A DNA stretch of 37,873 nucleotides from assembly GCF_002802985.1 (NCBI RefSeq), contig NZ_NVPT01000028.1:1-37873 (forward strand). Direction: 5' to 3'. The position numbers were made by a program, and so were the translations under genes. Below the pieces are notes generated by a model. It did no database searches. It was not told where the DNA came from and saw only the letters and a list, made by a program, of their open reading frames with translations. Below, piece by piece: positions 26,809 to 36,400 of this stretch (its first letter is position 1; each line of letters opens with the position of its first letter). The DNA is from Geodermatophilus chilensis. Its GTDB lineage: Bacteria > Actinomycetota > Actinomycetes > Mycobacteriales > Geodermatophilaceae.

Positions 26809-28320
26809 GTGAACACGACGGTCACCGTCGCGCTCGCCGCGGGCGCGGTCGTCGTCCTCGTGGCGGCCGTGGCGCTCCGCTTGGCGGATCGGCTGGGACT
26901 GCCCAGCCTGCTGCTGTACCTCGCCCTCGGGGTGGCCATCGGTGAGAGCGGCCTCGGCGTCCAGTTCGAGGACTACCGCCTCACCCACACGCTGGCGTAC
27001 GCCGCTCTCGTCGTCATCCTGGCGGAGGGCGGTCTCACGACGCGGTGGGCCGACGTCCGTCGGGCGATCGGACCCGGGGTCGCGCTGTCCACCGTCGGCG
27101 TCGCGGTCAGCGTGGGCGTGACTGCGGCCGTCGCCGTCCTGGTCCTCGGCTACGACTGGGGCTTCGCCCTCCTGCTGGCCGCGGTCATCAGCTCGACCGA
27201 CGCCGCGGCCGTCTTCGCGACGCTGCGGCGACTGCCTCTCCCGCGGCGGCTGGCCGCCTCCCTGGAGGCCGAGAGCGGCCTCAACGACGCTCCGGTCATC
27301 CTGCTCGTGACCGTGCTGGCCGAGTCGCTGACCGGGGCGGCGACGCAGCCGTGGTGGCTGGTCGGCCTGGTGGTGGCCGCCGAGCTCGCCGGAGGCGCCG
27401 TCATCGGGATCGGGATCGGCTTCGGGGGCGCGGCGCTGCTGCGCCGGGTGGCGCTTCCCGTGGCCGGCTTCTACCCCCTGGCGACGCTGGCGCTCTGCGT
27501 GCTCGCGTACTCGTCGGCGTCGCTGGCGCACACGTCCGGCTTCGTCGCCGTCTACCTCTGCGGGCTGGTGCTGGGCAACGCCGCGCTGCCGCACCGCGCC
27601 GCCAGCATCGGGTTCGCCGAGGGCATGGCGTCGCTGGCGCAGATCGGCCTGTTCGTCCTGCTCGGCCTCCTGGTGTCGCCGGGCCGGCTGTCCGACGCCG
27701 TGGGGCCGGCGCTCGTGGTGGGTGGCGCGCTGCTGCTGCTCGCCCGGCCGCTGTCGGTGGTGGCCAGCCTGGTGTGGTTCCGGTTCCCGTGGGCTCAGCA
27801 GGTGTTCATCTCCTGGGCCGGCCTGCGCGGGGCGGTGCCGATCGTCGCGGCGATCATCCCGCTGACCGCGCAGGTCCCTGGGGCGACGACCGTCTTCGAC
27901 ACGGTCTTCGTGCTGGTCGTCGTCTTCACGATCGTCCAGGGCTGGTCGCTGCCGTGGGTCGCGCGGCGCCTGCGGATCGCCACCCCCATCACGCCCCGGG
28001 ACGTGCAGGTCGAGGCTGCGCCGCTGGAGGAGCTGGACGCCGAGCTGATGCAGGTTACCGTGCCGCCCGGCTCCCGGCTGCACGGGGTGTACCTGCCGGA
28101 GCTGCGGCTGCCCGAGGACGCCGCGGTGGTGCTCATCGTCCGCGACGGGCGGGCGTTCGTGCCCGGCCCGACGACCCGGTTCATGCGCGGTGACCAGGCG
28201 CTGCTGGTCTCCGCCCGTGGTTCGCGGGCGGAGGCCGAGCGGCGGCTGCGCGCGGTCAGCCGGGCCGGCCGGCTGGCCACCTGGCGCGGCGAGACCGGCG
28301 CGGTGTCGGAGGTCGATTGA
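26809..28320 (+). CDS. Cation/proton antiporter, CPA1 family (NhaP2/CvrA-like) with RCK-C domain
   Basis: Membrane antiporter exchanging K+ or Na+ for protons. The protein is 503 aa with about twelve to thirteen hydrophobic segments (1-405). Core motifs of the CPA1 fold are visible: SSTDAAAV with D131 and ESGLNDAP with N159-D160, the ion-binding pair. A cytoplasmic TrkA-C/RCK-C-like domain occupies about 415-485 (LDAELMQVTVPPGSRL to GDQALLVSARG), as in NhaP2-type K+/H+ antiporters, where it senses a ligand. GTG 26809 is preceded by GGGAG at about 6 nt. The gene diverges from ileS and converges on mqo, with a shared hairpin terminator. Confidence 0.92.
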   Translation: MNTTVTVALAAGAVVVLVAAVALRLADRLGLPSLLLYLALGVAIGESGLGVQFEDYRLTHTLAYAALVVILAEGGLTTRWADVRRAIGPGVALSTVGVAVSVGVTAAVAVLVLGYDWGFALLLAAVISSTDAAAVFATLRRLPLPRRLAASLEAESGLNDAPVILLVTVLAESLTGAATQPWWLVGLVVAAELAGGAVIGIGIGFGGAALLRRVALPVAGFYPLATLALCVLAYSSASLAHTSGFVAVYLCGLVLGNAALPHRAASIGFAEGMASLAQIGLFVLLGLLVSPGRLSDAVGPALVVGGALLLLARPLSVVASLVWFRFPWAQQVFISWAGLRGAVPIVAAIIPLTAQVPGATTVFDTVFVLVVVFTIVQGWSLPWVARRLRIATPITPRDVQVEAAPLEELDAELMQVTVPPGSRLHGVYLPELRLPEDAAVVLIVRDGRAFVPGPTTRFMRGDQALLVSARGSRAEAERRLRAVSRAGRLATWRGETGAVSEVD

Positions 28321-28570
28321 TCATGTGGCCTACCGGCCGACACCGCGGCCAGGTGCCGTCCCCGGCCGCCGCGGAGCCGCTGCCCGTGTCCCGGTCGGGA
28401 GACCCTCCGGGCCCCCGCCACCGGGCCACCGCGGCCAGGCGCCGTCCCCGGCCGCCGCGGAGCCGCTGCCCGTGTCCCGGCCGCGCCCAGGCGACGACTT
28501 CGGGGAAGACGCGCTCCGGACGACGGATGGGGCAGCACCTTCCCTGGAGTCGTCAGGCCGAACACACGCG
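28321..28570. repeat. Spacer with a 54-bp direct repeat
   Basis: Between the antiporter and mqo there is no convincing gene. Positions 28341-28394 and 28427-28480 are the same 54-bp sequence except for one base (T at 28354, C at 28440), starting CACCGCGGCCAGG and ending CCCGTGTCCCGG, 86 bp apart. The intervening 32 bp are not part of the repeat. A recent local duplication is the simplest explanation. The repeated unit contains GCCGCCGCGGAGC but no strong hairpin. Confidence 0.85.
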
Positions 28571-28604
28571 AGACGCCCCCTCACCGTGGGGTGAGAGGGC
28601 GTCT
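28571..28604. terminator. Bidirectional hairpin terminator between antiporter and mqo
   Basis: AGACGCCCCCTCACC (28571-28585) and GGTGAGAGGGCGTCT (28590-28604) form a 15-bp stem with one mismatch and a GTGG loop. It lies 17 nt beyond the mqo stop and 250 nt beyond the antiporter stop, between converging genes, so it can serve both directions. Confidence 0.75.
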
Positions 28605-28621
28605 GACGTGGAGTGGCTCGC

Positions 28622-30115
28622 TCAGCCGTTGAGCTCGAGGGTCTGCATCGTCTCGGCGCGGACCTCGGCCAGCAGCGCCGGGTCCTCGTTGAGCCGGCGG
28701 CCGTAGGAGGGGATGGCCTCCTGCAGCTTCGGGCGCCAGGCGGCGGTCCGGTCGGGGAAGCAGCGCTCGAGCACGGTGAGCATCGCCGAGACGGCGGTCG
28801 AGGCGCCGGGTGAGGCGCCGAGCAGACCGGCGATCGTCCCCTCGCCGCCCACGACCAGCTCGGTGCCGAACTGCAGGACGCCGCGGCCGGTCGCCGGGTC
28901 GCGCTTGATGACCTGCACCCGCTGGCCGGCGGTGACCATCTCCCAGTCCTCCTGCTCGGCCAGCGGCACGAACGCGGTCAGCGTCTCGTGTCGGGCCTTG
29001 CGGGACTGGAGCAGCTCGCCGATCAGGTAGCGGGTCAGCGCCATCTCGGTGCGGGCGACGCCGAGCATCGAGCTCAGGTTGTTCGGCTTGACGCTCAGCG
29101 GCAGGTCGAACATCGAGCCGGCCTTGAGGAACCTCGGCGAGAAGCCGGCGTAGGGACCGAACAGCAGCGAGTGGTCGCCGTCGATGAGGCGCAGGTCCAG
29201 GTGCGGCACCGACATGGGCGGCGCGCCGACGGCGGCCTGGCCGTAGGCCTTCGCCTGGTGCGCCGAGACCAGCTCGGGGGAGCTGGTGCGCAGGAACATG
29301 CCGCTGACCGGGAAGCCGCCGAAGCCGCGGATCTCGGGGATGGCGGCCTTCTGCAGCAGCGGCAGCGCGCCGCCGCCGGCCCCGACGAACAGGAACCGGG
29401 TGCGGACGGTGCGCTCCTCGCCGCTCACGGTGTCCCGGACCGTCACGGTCCAGCGGCCGTCGTCCCGCCGCTCGACGTCGGTGACCCGCTGGTTGACGTG
29501 CACGTGCACGCCGCGCTCCTCGGCGGCGTCGAACAGCAGCCGGGTCAGCGACCCGAAGTCGACGTCGGTGCCGGCGGCCGAGCGGGTCGCGGCGACCACC
29601 TGGTCGGCGGGGCGCCCGGCCATCATCAGCGGCAGCCACTCGGCCAGGGCGGCGGCGTCCTCGGCGTACTCGAGCCCCTCGAACACCGGCTGCGCCGACA
29701 TCGCCTCGTGGCGGGTGCGCATGTAGGCGCGGCCGGCCTCGCCGGTCACGAAGCTGACGTGCGGGACGGGGGTGATGAAGTCCTTCGGCGACCCGGTCAG
29801 CCCCGAGCGGACCAGGTGCGACCAGAACTGCCGCGACACCTGGAACTGCTCGTTGATGGTCACGGCCTTGCTGACGTCGACCGAGCCGTCCTGCCCGGCG
29901 GGCGTGTAGTTGAGCTCGCACAGCGCCGCGTGACCGGTGCCCGCGTTGTTCCAGGGACCGGAGCTCTCGCCGGCCACCGCCGGCCCGGACTCGAAGACGG
30001 TGACGCTCCAGTCGGGGGCGACGACACCGAGCAGCGACGCCAGGGTCGCGCTCATGACGCCACCGCCGACCAGGACTACGTCGGGGTCGGTGGCCGGGGC
30101 GAGATCGGTGGACAC
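28622..30115 (-). CDS. mqo: Malate:quinone oxidoreductase Mqo
   Basis: FAD-dependent peripheral membrane enzyme that oxidises L-malate to oxaloacetate and passes electrons to the quinone pool. The protein is 497 aa, normal for Mqo. The FAD-binding fold starts with [19 protein letters not shown] (about 12-30), followed by [37 protein letters not shown] and [13 protein letters not shown] are characteristic of Mqo, and the C-terminal [13 protein letters not shown] contacts the flavin. The start is GTG 30115 ([10 protein letters not shown]), with GGGAAGG just upstream on the minus strand; a longer open frame exists upstream but lacks family similarity. It diverges from lspA. Confidence 0.95.
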   Translation of the reverse strand: MSTDLAPATDPDVVLVGGGVMSATLASLLGVVAPDWSVTVFESGPAVAGESSGPWNNAGTGHAALCELNYTPAGQDGSVDVSKAVTINEQFQVSRQFWSHLVRSGLTGSPKDFITPVPHVSFVTGEAGRAYMRTRHEAMSAQPVFEGLEYAEDAAALAEWLPLMMAGRPADQVVAATRSAAGTDVDFGSLTRLLFDAAEERGVHVHVNQRVTDVERRDDGRWTVTVRDTVSGEERTVRTRFLFVGAGGGALPLLQKAAIPEIRGFGGFPVSGMFLRTSSPELVSAHQAKAYGQAAVGAPPMSVPHLDLRLIDGDHSLLFGPYAGFSPRFLKAGSMFDLPLSVKPNNLSSMLGVARTEMALTRYLIGELLQSRKARHETLTAFVPLAEQEDWEMVTAGQRVQVIKRDPATGRGVLQFGTELVVGGEGTIAGLLGASPGASTAVSAMLTVLERCFPDRTAAWRPKLQEAIPSYGRRLNEDPALLAEVRAETMQTLELNG

Positions 30116-30360
30116 GGGGACCTTCCCTGCTCGGGGAGAGAGAACGGGTGCTCTCCCAACATCGACCAGCTCGCCCCTCAACGTGTCACTCCGCGTGGTG
30201 AGATGTGTCGCAGAGTGCGATGAGATGGATCACACCCGGTCCGAGTTGCGGCCCGGCGCGGTGGGGCGGCAGGGCCGCCCGGCCCCCGCGGCTATGGTCG
30301 GTCGGGACGGCGCCCACCGGCCGCGCCGGCCCCGCCAGGCCATCGACCGAGGAGCCCTCC
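30116..30360. promoter_or_regulatory. Divergent mqo/lspA control region
   Basis: Positions 30219-30234 (GATGA-N6-TCACA) match a CRP/GlxR-type site TGTGA-N6-TCACA at 8 of 10 positions. TCAC-N8-GTGA at about 30186-30201 is another small inverted repeat. On the + strand TATGGT (30293-30298) could be the -10 of lspA, with a short 5' UTR; no good -35 is visible. A CRP-type site would fit carbon-dependent control of mqo. All are visual matches. Confidence 0.35.
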
Positions 30361-30939
30361 CTGTCCGAGACGAGCGACCCCCAGGACGGCGCCGTCGCGG
30401 CGTCCGGCACGTCCGGACGGCGTCCCCGCACCCGGCTGCTGCTCCTGCTCGCACTGGCGGTGCTGGCCCTGGACCTGGCCACCAAGCTGATCGTCGTCGT
30501 GACGATCGAGCGCGGCGCCGACATCCGGCTGCTCGGCGGGGCGCTGTACCTCACGCACACCCGGAACACGGGCGCGGCGTTCTCCTTCGCCGAGGGTTTC
30601 ACCGTCGTCTTCACGCTCATCGCCGCCGTCGTCGCAGTCGTCATCGTGCGCACGGCACGCCGGCTGTTCTCCACCGGCTGGGCCGTCGCGCTGGGCCTGG
30701 TGCTGGGCGGGGCGGTGGGCAACCTCGTCGACCGGGTCTTCCGCGAGCCGGGCTTCCTGCGTGGCGGGGTCGTCGACTTCATCTCGGTGTTCGGGCCCGA
30801 CGGCGAGGTCTACCCGGTCTTCAACGTGGCCGACTCGGCCATCGTGTGCGGGGGCGTGCTGGGGGTGGTCCTGGCGTTGCGCGGCATCGAGTTCGACGGC
30901 TCCCGCAGCGCCGGGGACGACGCCCCGGCGCGCGACTGA
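30361..30939 (+). CDS. lspA: Lipoprotein signal peptidase LspA
   Basis: Membrane aspartyl protease that removes signal peptides from diacylglyceryl prolipoproteins; the binding protein at 19698 has the kind of lipobox it cuts. From CTG 30361 the protein is 192 aa with four membrane segments. Family motifs: [10 protein letters not shown]69-T-G-A-A-F, GNLVD124R and NVAD158SA, with D124 and D158 as the catalytic pair. The start is unusual. No in-frame ATG, GTG or TTG lies between ATG 30220 and the first membrane segment, while CTG 30361 has GAGGAG exactly 6 nt upstream and gives the normal length. The alternative, ATG 30220, adds 47 residues of Arg/Pro-rich sequence and lies before the likely -10. 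The pairing with an rluD-type gene is standard. Confidence 0.9.
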   Translation: MSETSDPQDGAVAASGTSGRRPRTRLLLLLALAVLALDLATKLIVVVTIERGADIRLLGGALYLTHTRNTGAAFSFAEGFTVVFTLIAAVVAVVIVRTARRLFSTGWAVALGLVLGGAVGNLVDRVFREPGFLRGGVVDFISVFGPDGEVYPVFNVADSAIVCGGVLGVVLALRGIEFDGSRSAGDDAPARD

Positions 30940-30977
30940 GCAGCTCAGCTGCCGGGCCTCCCGCTGTGACGGTCAGA

Positions 30978-31925
30978 ATGGACGCCGTGAGCAACCCCGC
31001 GGGCCAGCACCGAGCGCTCCCGGTGCCCGACGGGCTCGAGGGCCAGCGCGTCGACCAGGCGCTGTCCCGGCTCTTCGGCCTCTCCCGCGGCGCGGCCGCC
31101 GACCTCGCCGACGCGGGCGCGGTCGTCCTCGACGGGCGGGTGCGCGGCAAGGGCGACCGGGTCAGCGGCGGCAGCTGGCTGGAGGTGGAGCTGCCCCCGC
31201 CGCCCGGCGAGCCGGCCCCGCCCCAGCCGGTCACCGGCCTGACCGTCGTCCACGACGACGACGACATCGTGGTGGTCGACAAGCCCGTCGGCGTCGCCGC
31301 GCACCCCAGCCCCGGCTGGGAGGGGCCCACCGTCGTCGACGGGCTGGCCGCCGCCGGGTACCGGATCGCCACCTCGGGCGCCGCCGAGCGGCAGGGCGTC
31401 GTCCACCGGCTGGACGCCGGGACGACGGGGCTGATGGTCGTGGCCAAGAGCGAGCGGGCCTACACCGCGCTCAAGGCGGCGTTCAAGCAGCGCACGGTCG
31501 AGAAGGGGTACGCCGCCCTCGTGCAGGGCCACCCCGACCCGTCGCGCGGCACAATCGATGCCCCGATCGACCGGCACCCGCGGCACGACTGGAAGTTCGC
31601 CGTCGTCCAGGGCGGGCGCCCGTCGGTGACGCACTACGAGGTCGTCGAGGCCTTCCCGGCCGCCAGCCTGGTCGACATCCGGCTGGAGACCGGCCGCACC
31701 CACCAGATCCGGGTGCACTTCTCGGCGATGCGGCACCCCTGTGTCGGCGACGCGATGTACGGCGCCGACCCGACGCTGGCCGCCCGGCTGGGCGTCTCCC
31801 GGCAGTGGCTGCACGCCGCGCGCCTGGGGATCCCGCACCCGGCCGACGGCTCCTTGATGGAGTTCACCAGCTCCTTCCCGCCCGACCTGGCCGGCGCGCT
31901 CGACATCCTGCGCGCCGAGTCCTGA
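30978..31925 (+). CDS. RluA-family (RluD-like) 23S rRNA pseudouridine synthase
   Basis: Converts specific uridines in 23S rRNA to pseudouridine. The protein is 315 aa. An N-terminal S4 domain (about 18-70, with [20 protein letters not shown]) binds RNA. The catalytic domain carries the aspartate D146 in [18 protein letters not shown], followed by [10 protein letters not shown] and [13 protein letters not shown], typical of the RluA/RluC/RluD group. ATG 30978 was chosen; GTG 30966 and GTG 30987 are also possible and change only a few residues. It follows lspA after 38 bp and is probably co-transcribed, the usual actinobacterial arrangement. Which uridines it modifies cannot be read here. Confidence 0.93.
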   Translation: MDAVSNPAGQHRALPVPDGLEGQRVDQALSRLFGLSRGAAADLADAGAVVLDGRVRGKGDRVSGGSWLEVELPPPPGEPAPPQPVTGLTVVHDDDDIVVVDKPVGVAAHPSPGWEGPTVVDGLAAAGYRIATSGAAERQGVVHRLDAGTTGLMVVAKSERAYTALKAAFKQRTVEKGYAALVQGHPDPSRGTIDAPIDRHPRHDWKFAVVQGGRPSVTHYEVVEAFPAASLVDIRLETGRTHQIRVHFSAMRHPCVGDAMYGADPTLAARLGVSRQWLHAARLGIPHPADGSLMEFTSSFPPDLAGALDILRAES

Positions 31926-31944
31926 CGTCGGTGCGAGCTCGGCC

Positions 31945-32739
31945 GTGAACGCCGTCGGGCTGCCCGGCGCGCTGGGCGACTTCGGCCCGGCCGCGCTGTC
32001 GGCGGTCGTGGTCGCCGGCTACCTGGTGGTCGGCGAGCCGGTGGTCGGGCACGTGCTGCACCGCCGCTTCGAAGGCCGGCTGCGCACCGACGACGGCGCC
32101 CGGCGGTCCTTCTACGGACGGCTGCTGGTGCTCGAGTGGGGGCTGGCGGTGCTCGCCCTGGTGGTGTGGCTGGCCGCGCCCGGGGTGGACGCCGCCGCCG
32201 TGGGCCTGCGCTGGCCGCAGGCGTGGCCGGGCCCGGTCGCCGTCGCGGCCACTGTGCTGGTCCTCGGCTTCGTCGTCGTCTCCACGCGGGCACTGCGCTC
32301 GGGCGGGCTGGCGCGGGCGGCGGCCGAGCTGCGCCGGCCGGGGGAGGGGCGGCACGCCGAGCCCGCCGTGCACGCCACCGTGGCGCTACTGCCGCGGACG
32401 ACGGCGGAGCGGCGGCTGTTCACGCTGGTCGGGGTCACCGCCGGCGTCTGCGAGGAGTGGCTCTACCGCGGCTTCCTGCTCGCCGTCGTCGCCGCGGTCG
32501 GCGGCGGCCTGTCGACGCCGGTGCTGGTCGCGATCGGCGTGGTGGCGTTCGGGCTGGCGCACGCCTACCAGGGCGTCGCGGGGATCGTGACCACCGGCGT
32601 CCTGGGCGGCGTCATGGCGGGGCTGTACGTCGGCACCGGGTCGCTGCTGCTGCCCGTCGTCCTGCACGCCCTCATCGACCTGCGCTTCCTGCTGGTGCCC
32701 ACGTCGGCGCTCCCGGACGTCGTCCGGCGGCCGACGTGA
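31945..32739 (+). CDS. CPBP-family intramembrane metalloprotease
   Basis: Membrane protein of the CPBP (CAAX protease and bacteriocin-processing, Abi) family, 264 aa with about six to seven hydrophobic segments. The family's metal-site motifs are all present: E170-E171-W-L-Y-R175, FGLAH206 and H241-A-L-I-D. The substrate is unknown; relatives process prenylated proteins or bacteriocins, or give self-immunity. GTG 31945 starts 19 nt after the pseudouridine synthase stop, so it is probably in the lspA transcript. Its stop overlaps a possible 26-codon ORF. Confidence 0.9.
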   Translation: MNAVGLPGALGDFGPAALSAVVVAGYLVVGEPVVGHVLHRRFEGRLRTDDGARRSFYGRLLVLEWGLAVLALVVWLAAPGVDAAAVGLRWPQAWPGPVAVAATVLVLGFVVVSTRALRSGGLARAAAELRRPGEGRHAEPAVHATVALLPRTTAERRLFTLVGVTAGVCEEWLYRGFLLAVVAAVGGGLSTPVLVAIGVVAFGLAHAYQGVAGIVTTGVLGGVMAGLYVGTGSLLLPVVLHALIDLRFLLVPTSALPDVVRRPT

Positions 32740-32816
32740 GCGAGCGTGCGCGCTCCCGCACGGAGGCAGCAGCGCGGCGGGTCCGCGCCGACGGGCGCCG
32801 CGAGGAGGTCGCGTGA
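32736..32816 (+). CDS. Possible 26-residue linker ORF between the CPBP and GNAT genes
   Basis: A GTG at 32736 overlaps the CPBP stop (GTGA), and the TGA at 32814 overlaps the GNAT GTG start (GTGA). The predicted peptide is 26 residues, rich in Arg, Ala and Glu (starts VSERARSRTEAA), with no motif. GAGGAGG inside it is the ribosome binding site of the GNAT gene. It may serve only to carry ribosomes to the next start, or it may be a chance open frame; GC-rich DNA often leaves short frames open. Confidence 0.3.
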   Translation: MSERARSRTEAAARRVRADGRREEVA

Positions 32817-33238
32817 ACGCCCGGCGGGCCACGGCCGCGGACTGGCCGCAGGTGGCCGCGTTGCGCACCCGGGTCTTCGTCGAGGAGCAGGGCGTGCCGC
32901 CCGAGATCGAGCAGGACGCGCACGACGCCACCGCCGTGCACGCCCTCGCCGAGGACGACGGGGGTCGCGTGGTGGCCACCGGGCGGCTGCTGGTCCGCGA
33001 CGGCCGGGCGGTGGTGGGCCGGATGGCGGTCGACGCCCCGGCCCGCGGGCGGGGCCACGGCGCCGCCGTCCTCGCCGAGCTGCACCGGCAGGCTCGCGCG
33101 CTGGGCCTGACCGAGGTGGAGCTGCACGCCCAGCTGTCGGCCCGGGGCTTCTACGAGCGGGCCGGCTACACCGCGGTCGGGGACGTGTACGAGGAGGCCG
33201 GCATCGCCCACGTCACGATGCGGTGCGCGCTGGTGTGA
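32813..33238 (+). CDS. GNAT-family N-acetyltransferase
   Basis: Acetyl-CoA-dependent acetyltransferase of 141 aa, a single GNAT domain. The N-terminal RVFVEEQGVPPEIEQD with D38 and H43 resembles the ElaA-like/YjcF-like branch. The acetyl-CoA loop is VGRMAVDAPARGRGHGAAVL (68-87, with R-G-R-G-H-G as the pyrophosphate-binding turn), and ARGFYERAGYTAVG closes the fold. GTG 32813 has GAGGAGG about 5 nt upstream. The substrate cannot be inferred. The gene is probably the last of the lspA transcript; a hairpin and a 212-bp spacer separate it from dnaE. Confidence 0.92.
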   Translation: MNARRATAADWPQVAALRTRVFVEEQGVPPEIEQDAHDATAVHALAEDDGGRVVATGRLLVRDGRAVVGRMAVDAPARGRGHGAAVLAELHRQARALGLTEVELHAQLSARGFYERAGYTAVGDVYEEAGIAHVTMRCALV

Positions 33239-33325
33239 CGGATCGGTCCGCCGAGGGCGAGACACGTCCTGTCAGAGGCTCGGGGTAGACCTCTGCAGGT
33301 GCGAGGATCGACCCACCGACCCGAC

Positions 33326-33348
33326 GGCGCCGGGCACACCCCGGCGCC
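33326..33348. terminator. GC hairpin between GNAT gene and dnaE
   Basis: GGCGCCGGG (33326-33334) and CCCGGCGCC (33340-33348) form a perfect 9-bp stem with a CACAC loop, about 90 nt after the GNAT stop and about 100 nt before dnaE. There is no T-tract. It may end the lspA transcript or lie in the dnaE leader. The rest of the 33239-33450 spacer shows no gene. Confidence 0.5.
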
Positions 33349-33450
33349 GGGCCCGTCGGCCGCGCACCGCCCTGCCGGTCTTCCCCACCGGTCGCCCGCC
33401 GCGGACCCCGACGGCCGGGCACGCACGACCCGTGAGGAGCACCAAGGCCC

Positions 33451-36400
33451 GTGAGCACCCCGTCGTCCGACTCGTTCGTGCACCTGCACGTACACACCGA
33501 GTACTCGATGCTCGACGGCGCGGCGAAGCTGCCGGAGGTCACCAAGGCCGCCGCGGAGCAGGGGATGCCCGCGCTGGCGATGACCGACCACGGCAACGTC
33601 TTCGGCGCCTACGACTTCTACAAGCAGGCCAAGGCCGCCGGCGTGAAGCCGATCATCGGCATGGAGGGCTACTACACGCCCGGCTCGCGCTTCGACCGCG
33701 CGCCGTTCGACTTCGGCGACAACCTCATCGACGAGGACGGCGAGGGCGGGTCCTCGCGCGGCAAGGCCGCCTACACGCACATGACCCTGCTGGCGCGGAC
33801 CACGCAGGGGATGCACAACCTCTTCCGGATCTCCTCGATGGCCAGCCTCGAGGGGCAGTACCGCAAGCCGCGCTTCGACCGCGACCTGCTCGAGCGCTAC
33901 GGCACGGGCCTCATCGCCACCACCGGCTGCCCCTCCGGTGAGGTCAACATGTGGCTGCGGGCCGGCAAGTACGACAAGGCCCGGCAGGCAGCCGCCGACT
34001 TCCAGGACATCTTCGGCAAGGAGAACTTCTACGCCGAGGTCATGGACCACGGGCTGGCCATCGAGAAGAAGACCCGGCCGGCGCTGCTGGAGATCGCCAA
34101 GGAGCTTGGCATCCCCCTGCTGGGCACCAACGACCTGCACTACACGCACCGCGAGGACGCCGAGGCCCACGACGCCCTGCTGTGCATCCAGACCGGGTCG
34201 CGGCTCAACGAGACCAACCGCTTCAAGTTCAACGGCGACGGCTACTACCTGAAGTCCGCCGCGGAGATGCGGGCGCTGTTCAGCGAGCTGCCCGAGGCCT
34301 GCGACAACACGCTGCTGGTCGCCGAGCAGTGCGAGGTGCAGTTCACCGAGGGCGCGGACCTGATGCCCCGGTTCCCGCTGCCGCCGGGGGAGGACGAGAC
34401 CTCCTGGTTCGTCAAGGAGGTCGAGCGCGGGTTGCACAAGCGCTGGCCGAACGGCATCCCCGACCACGTGCGCAAGCAGGCCGACTACGAGGTCGGGATC
34501 ATCACGCAGATGGGCTTTCCGGGGTACTTCCTCGTGGTCGCCGACTTCATTAACTGGGCCAAGGACAACGGCATCCGCGTCGGCCCGGGCCGTGGCTCGG
34601 CCGCGGGCTCGCTGGCCGCCTACGCCATGGGCATCACCGACCTCGACCCGCTGGCGCACGGCCTGATCTTCGAGCGGTTCCTCAACCCCGAGCGCGTCTC
34701 CATGCCCGACGTCGACATCGACTTCGACGACCGCCGGCGCGGCGAGGTCATCCAGTACGTCTCGCAGAAGTACGGCGAGGAGCGGGTCAGCCAGATCGTC
34801 ACCTACGGCACCATCAAGGCCAAGGCCGCGATCAAGGACGCCGCCCGCGTGCTCGACCGGCCCTACTCGGTCGGCGACGAGCTGACCAAGCTGATGCCGC
34901 CGACGGTCATGGGCAAGGACATCCCGCTGTCGGGGATCTTCGACCCGGCGCACCCGCGCTACAAGGAGGCCGCGGAGTTCCGCGCCCGCTACGAGTCCGA
35001 CCCCGGCGCGGCCGAGGTCGTCGACCAGGCACGCAAGCTCGAGGGGCTGAAGCGCCAGTGGGGCGTGCACGCCGCCGGCGTCATCATCGGCCGCTACCCG
35101 CTGATCGACAGCATCCCGATTATGCGGCGCGAGGCCGACGGCGCGGTCATCACGCAGTTCGACTACCCGACCTGCGAGACGCTCGGCCTGCTGAAGATGG
35201 ACTTCCTGGGCCTGCGCAACCTCACGGTCATCGACGACGCGCTGCGCAACATCGTCGCGAACGGCAAGGAGCCGATCGACCTCGACGAGATCAGCAAGGA
35301 CCTCACCGACCCGGCCACCTACGCCCTGCTGGCCCGCGGTGACACCCTCGGCGTCTTCCAGTTCGACGGCGGCCCGATGCGCTCGCTGCTGCGCCTCATG
35401 CGGCCGGACAACTTCGAGGACATCTCCGCCGTCGGCGCGCTGTACCGGCCCGGGCCGATGGGTGCGAACTCGCACACCAACTACGCGCTGCGCAAGAACG
35501 GCCAGCAGGAGATCACGCCGATCCACCCGGAGCTGGCCGAGCCGCTGGAGGACATCCTCGGCACGACCTACGGCCTGATCGTCTACCAGGAGCAGGTCAT
35601 GGCGATCGCGCAGAAGGTCGCCGGGTACTCCCTCGGCAAGGCCGACCTGCTGCGTCGGGCGATGGGCAAGAAGAAGAAGTCGGTCCTCGACGCGGAGTTC
35701 GTCGGCTTCGAGGCCGGCATGAAGGAGCGCGGCTTCTCCGACGCGGCGATCAAGACGCTGTGGGACATCCTCGTCCCGTTCGCCGACTACGCCTTCAACA
35801 AGGCCCACTCGGCCGCCTACGGCCTGGTGTCCTACTGGACGGCGTACCTCAAGGCCAACTACCCGGCCGAGTACATGGCCGGGCTGCTGACCAGCGTCGG
35901 CGACGACAAGGACCGCCGGCCGATCTACCTGGCCGAGTGCCGGCGGATGGGCATCAAGGTGCTCCCGCCGGACGTGAACGAGTCGTCCTGGGACTTCACC
36001 GCCGTCGGTACCGACATCCGCTTCGGTCTCGCGTCGGTGCGCAACGTCGGGCACAACGTGGTCGACTCGATCCGCCGGGCCCGCGAGGAGAAGGGCGCCT
36101 TCAAGGACTTCGCGGACTTCATGCGCAAGATCGACACGGTGGCCTGCAACAAGAAGGTCATCGAGTCCCTGGCCAAGGCCGGGGCGTTCGACTCCCTCGG
36201 CCACTCCCGGCAGGGCATCGTCGCGGTGCACGCCCAGGCCGTCGACTCGGCCATGGCGCTCAAGCGCAAGGAGGCCGAGGGGCAGTTCGACCTCTTCGGC
36301 AGCTTCGGTGACTCCAGCGAGGACGACCCGTTCAGCGGGGCGCTGGACATCGCGATCCCCACCGCGGACTGGTCGAAGTCCGAGCGACTGGTGTTCGAGC

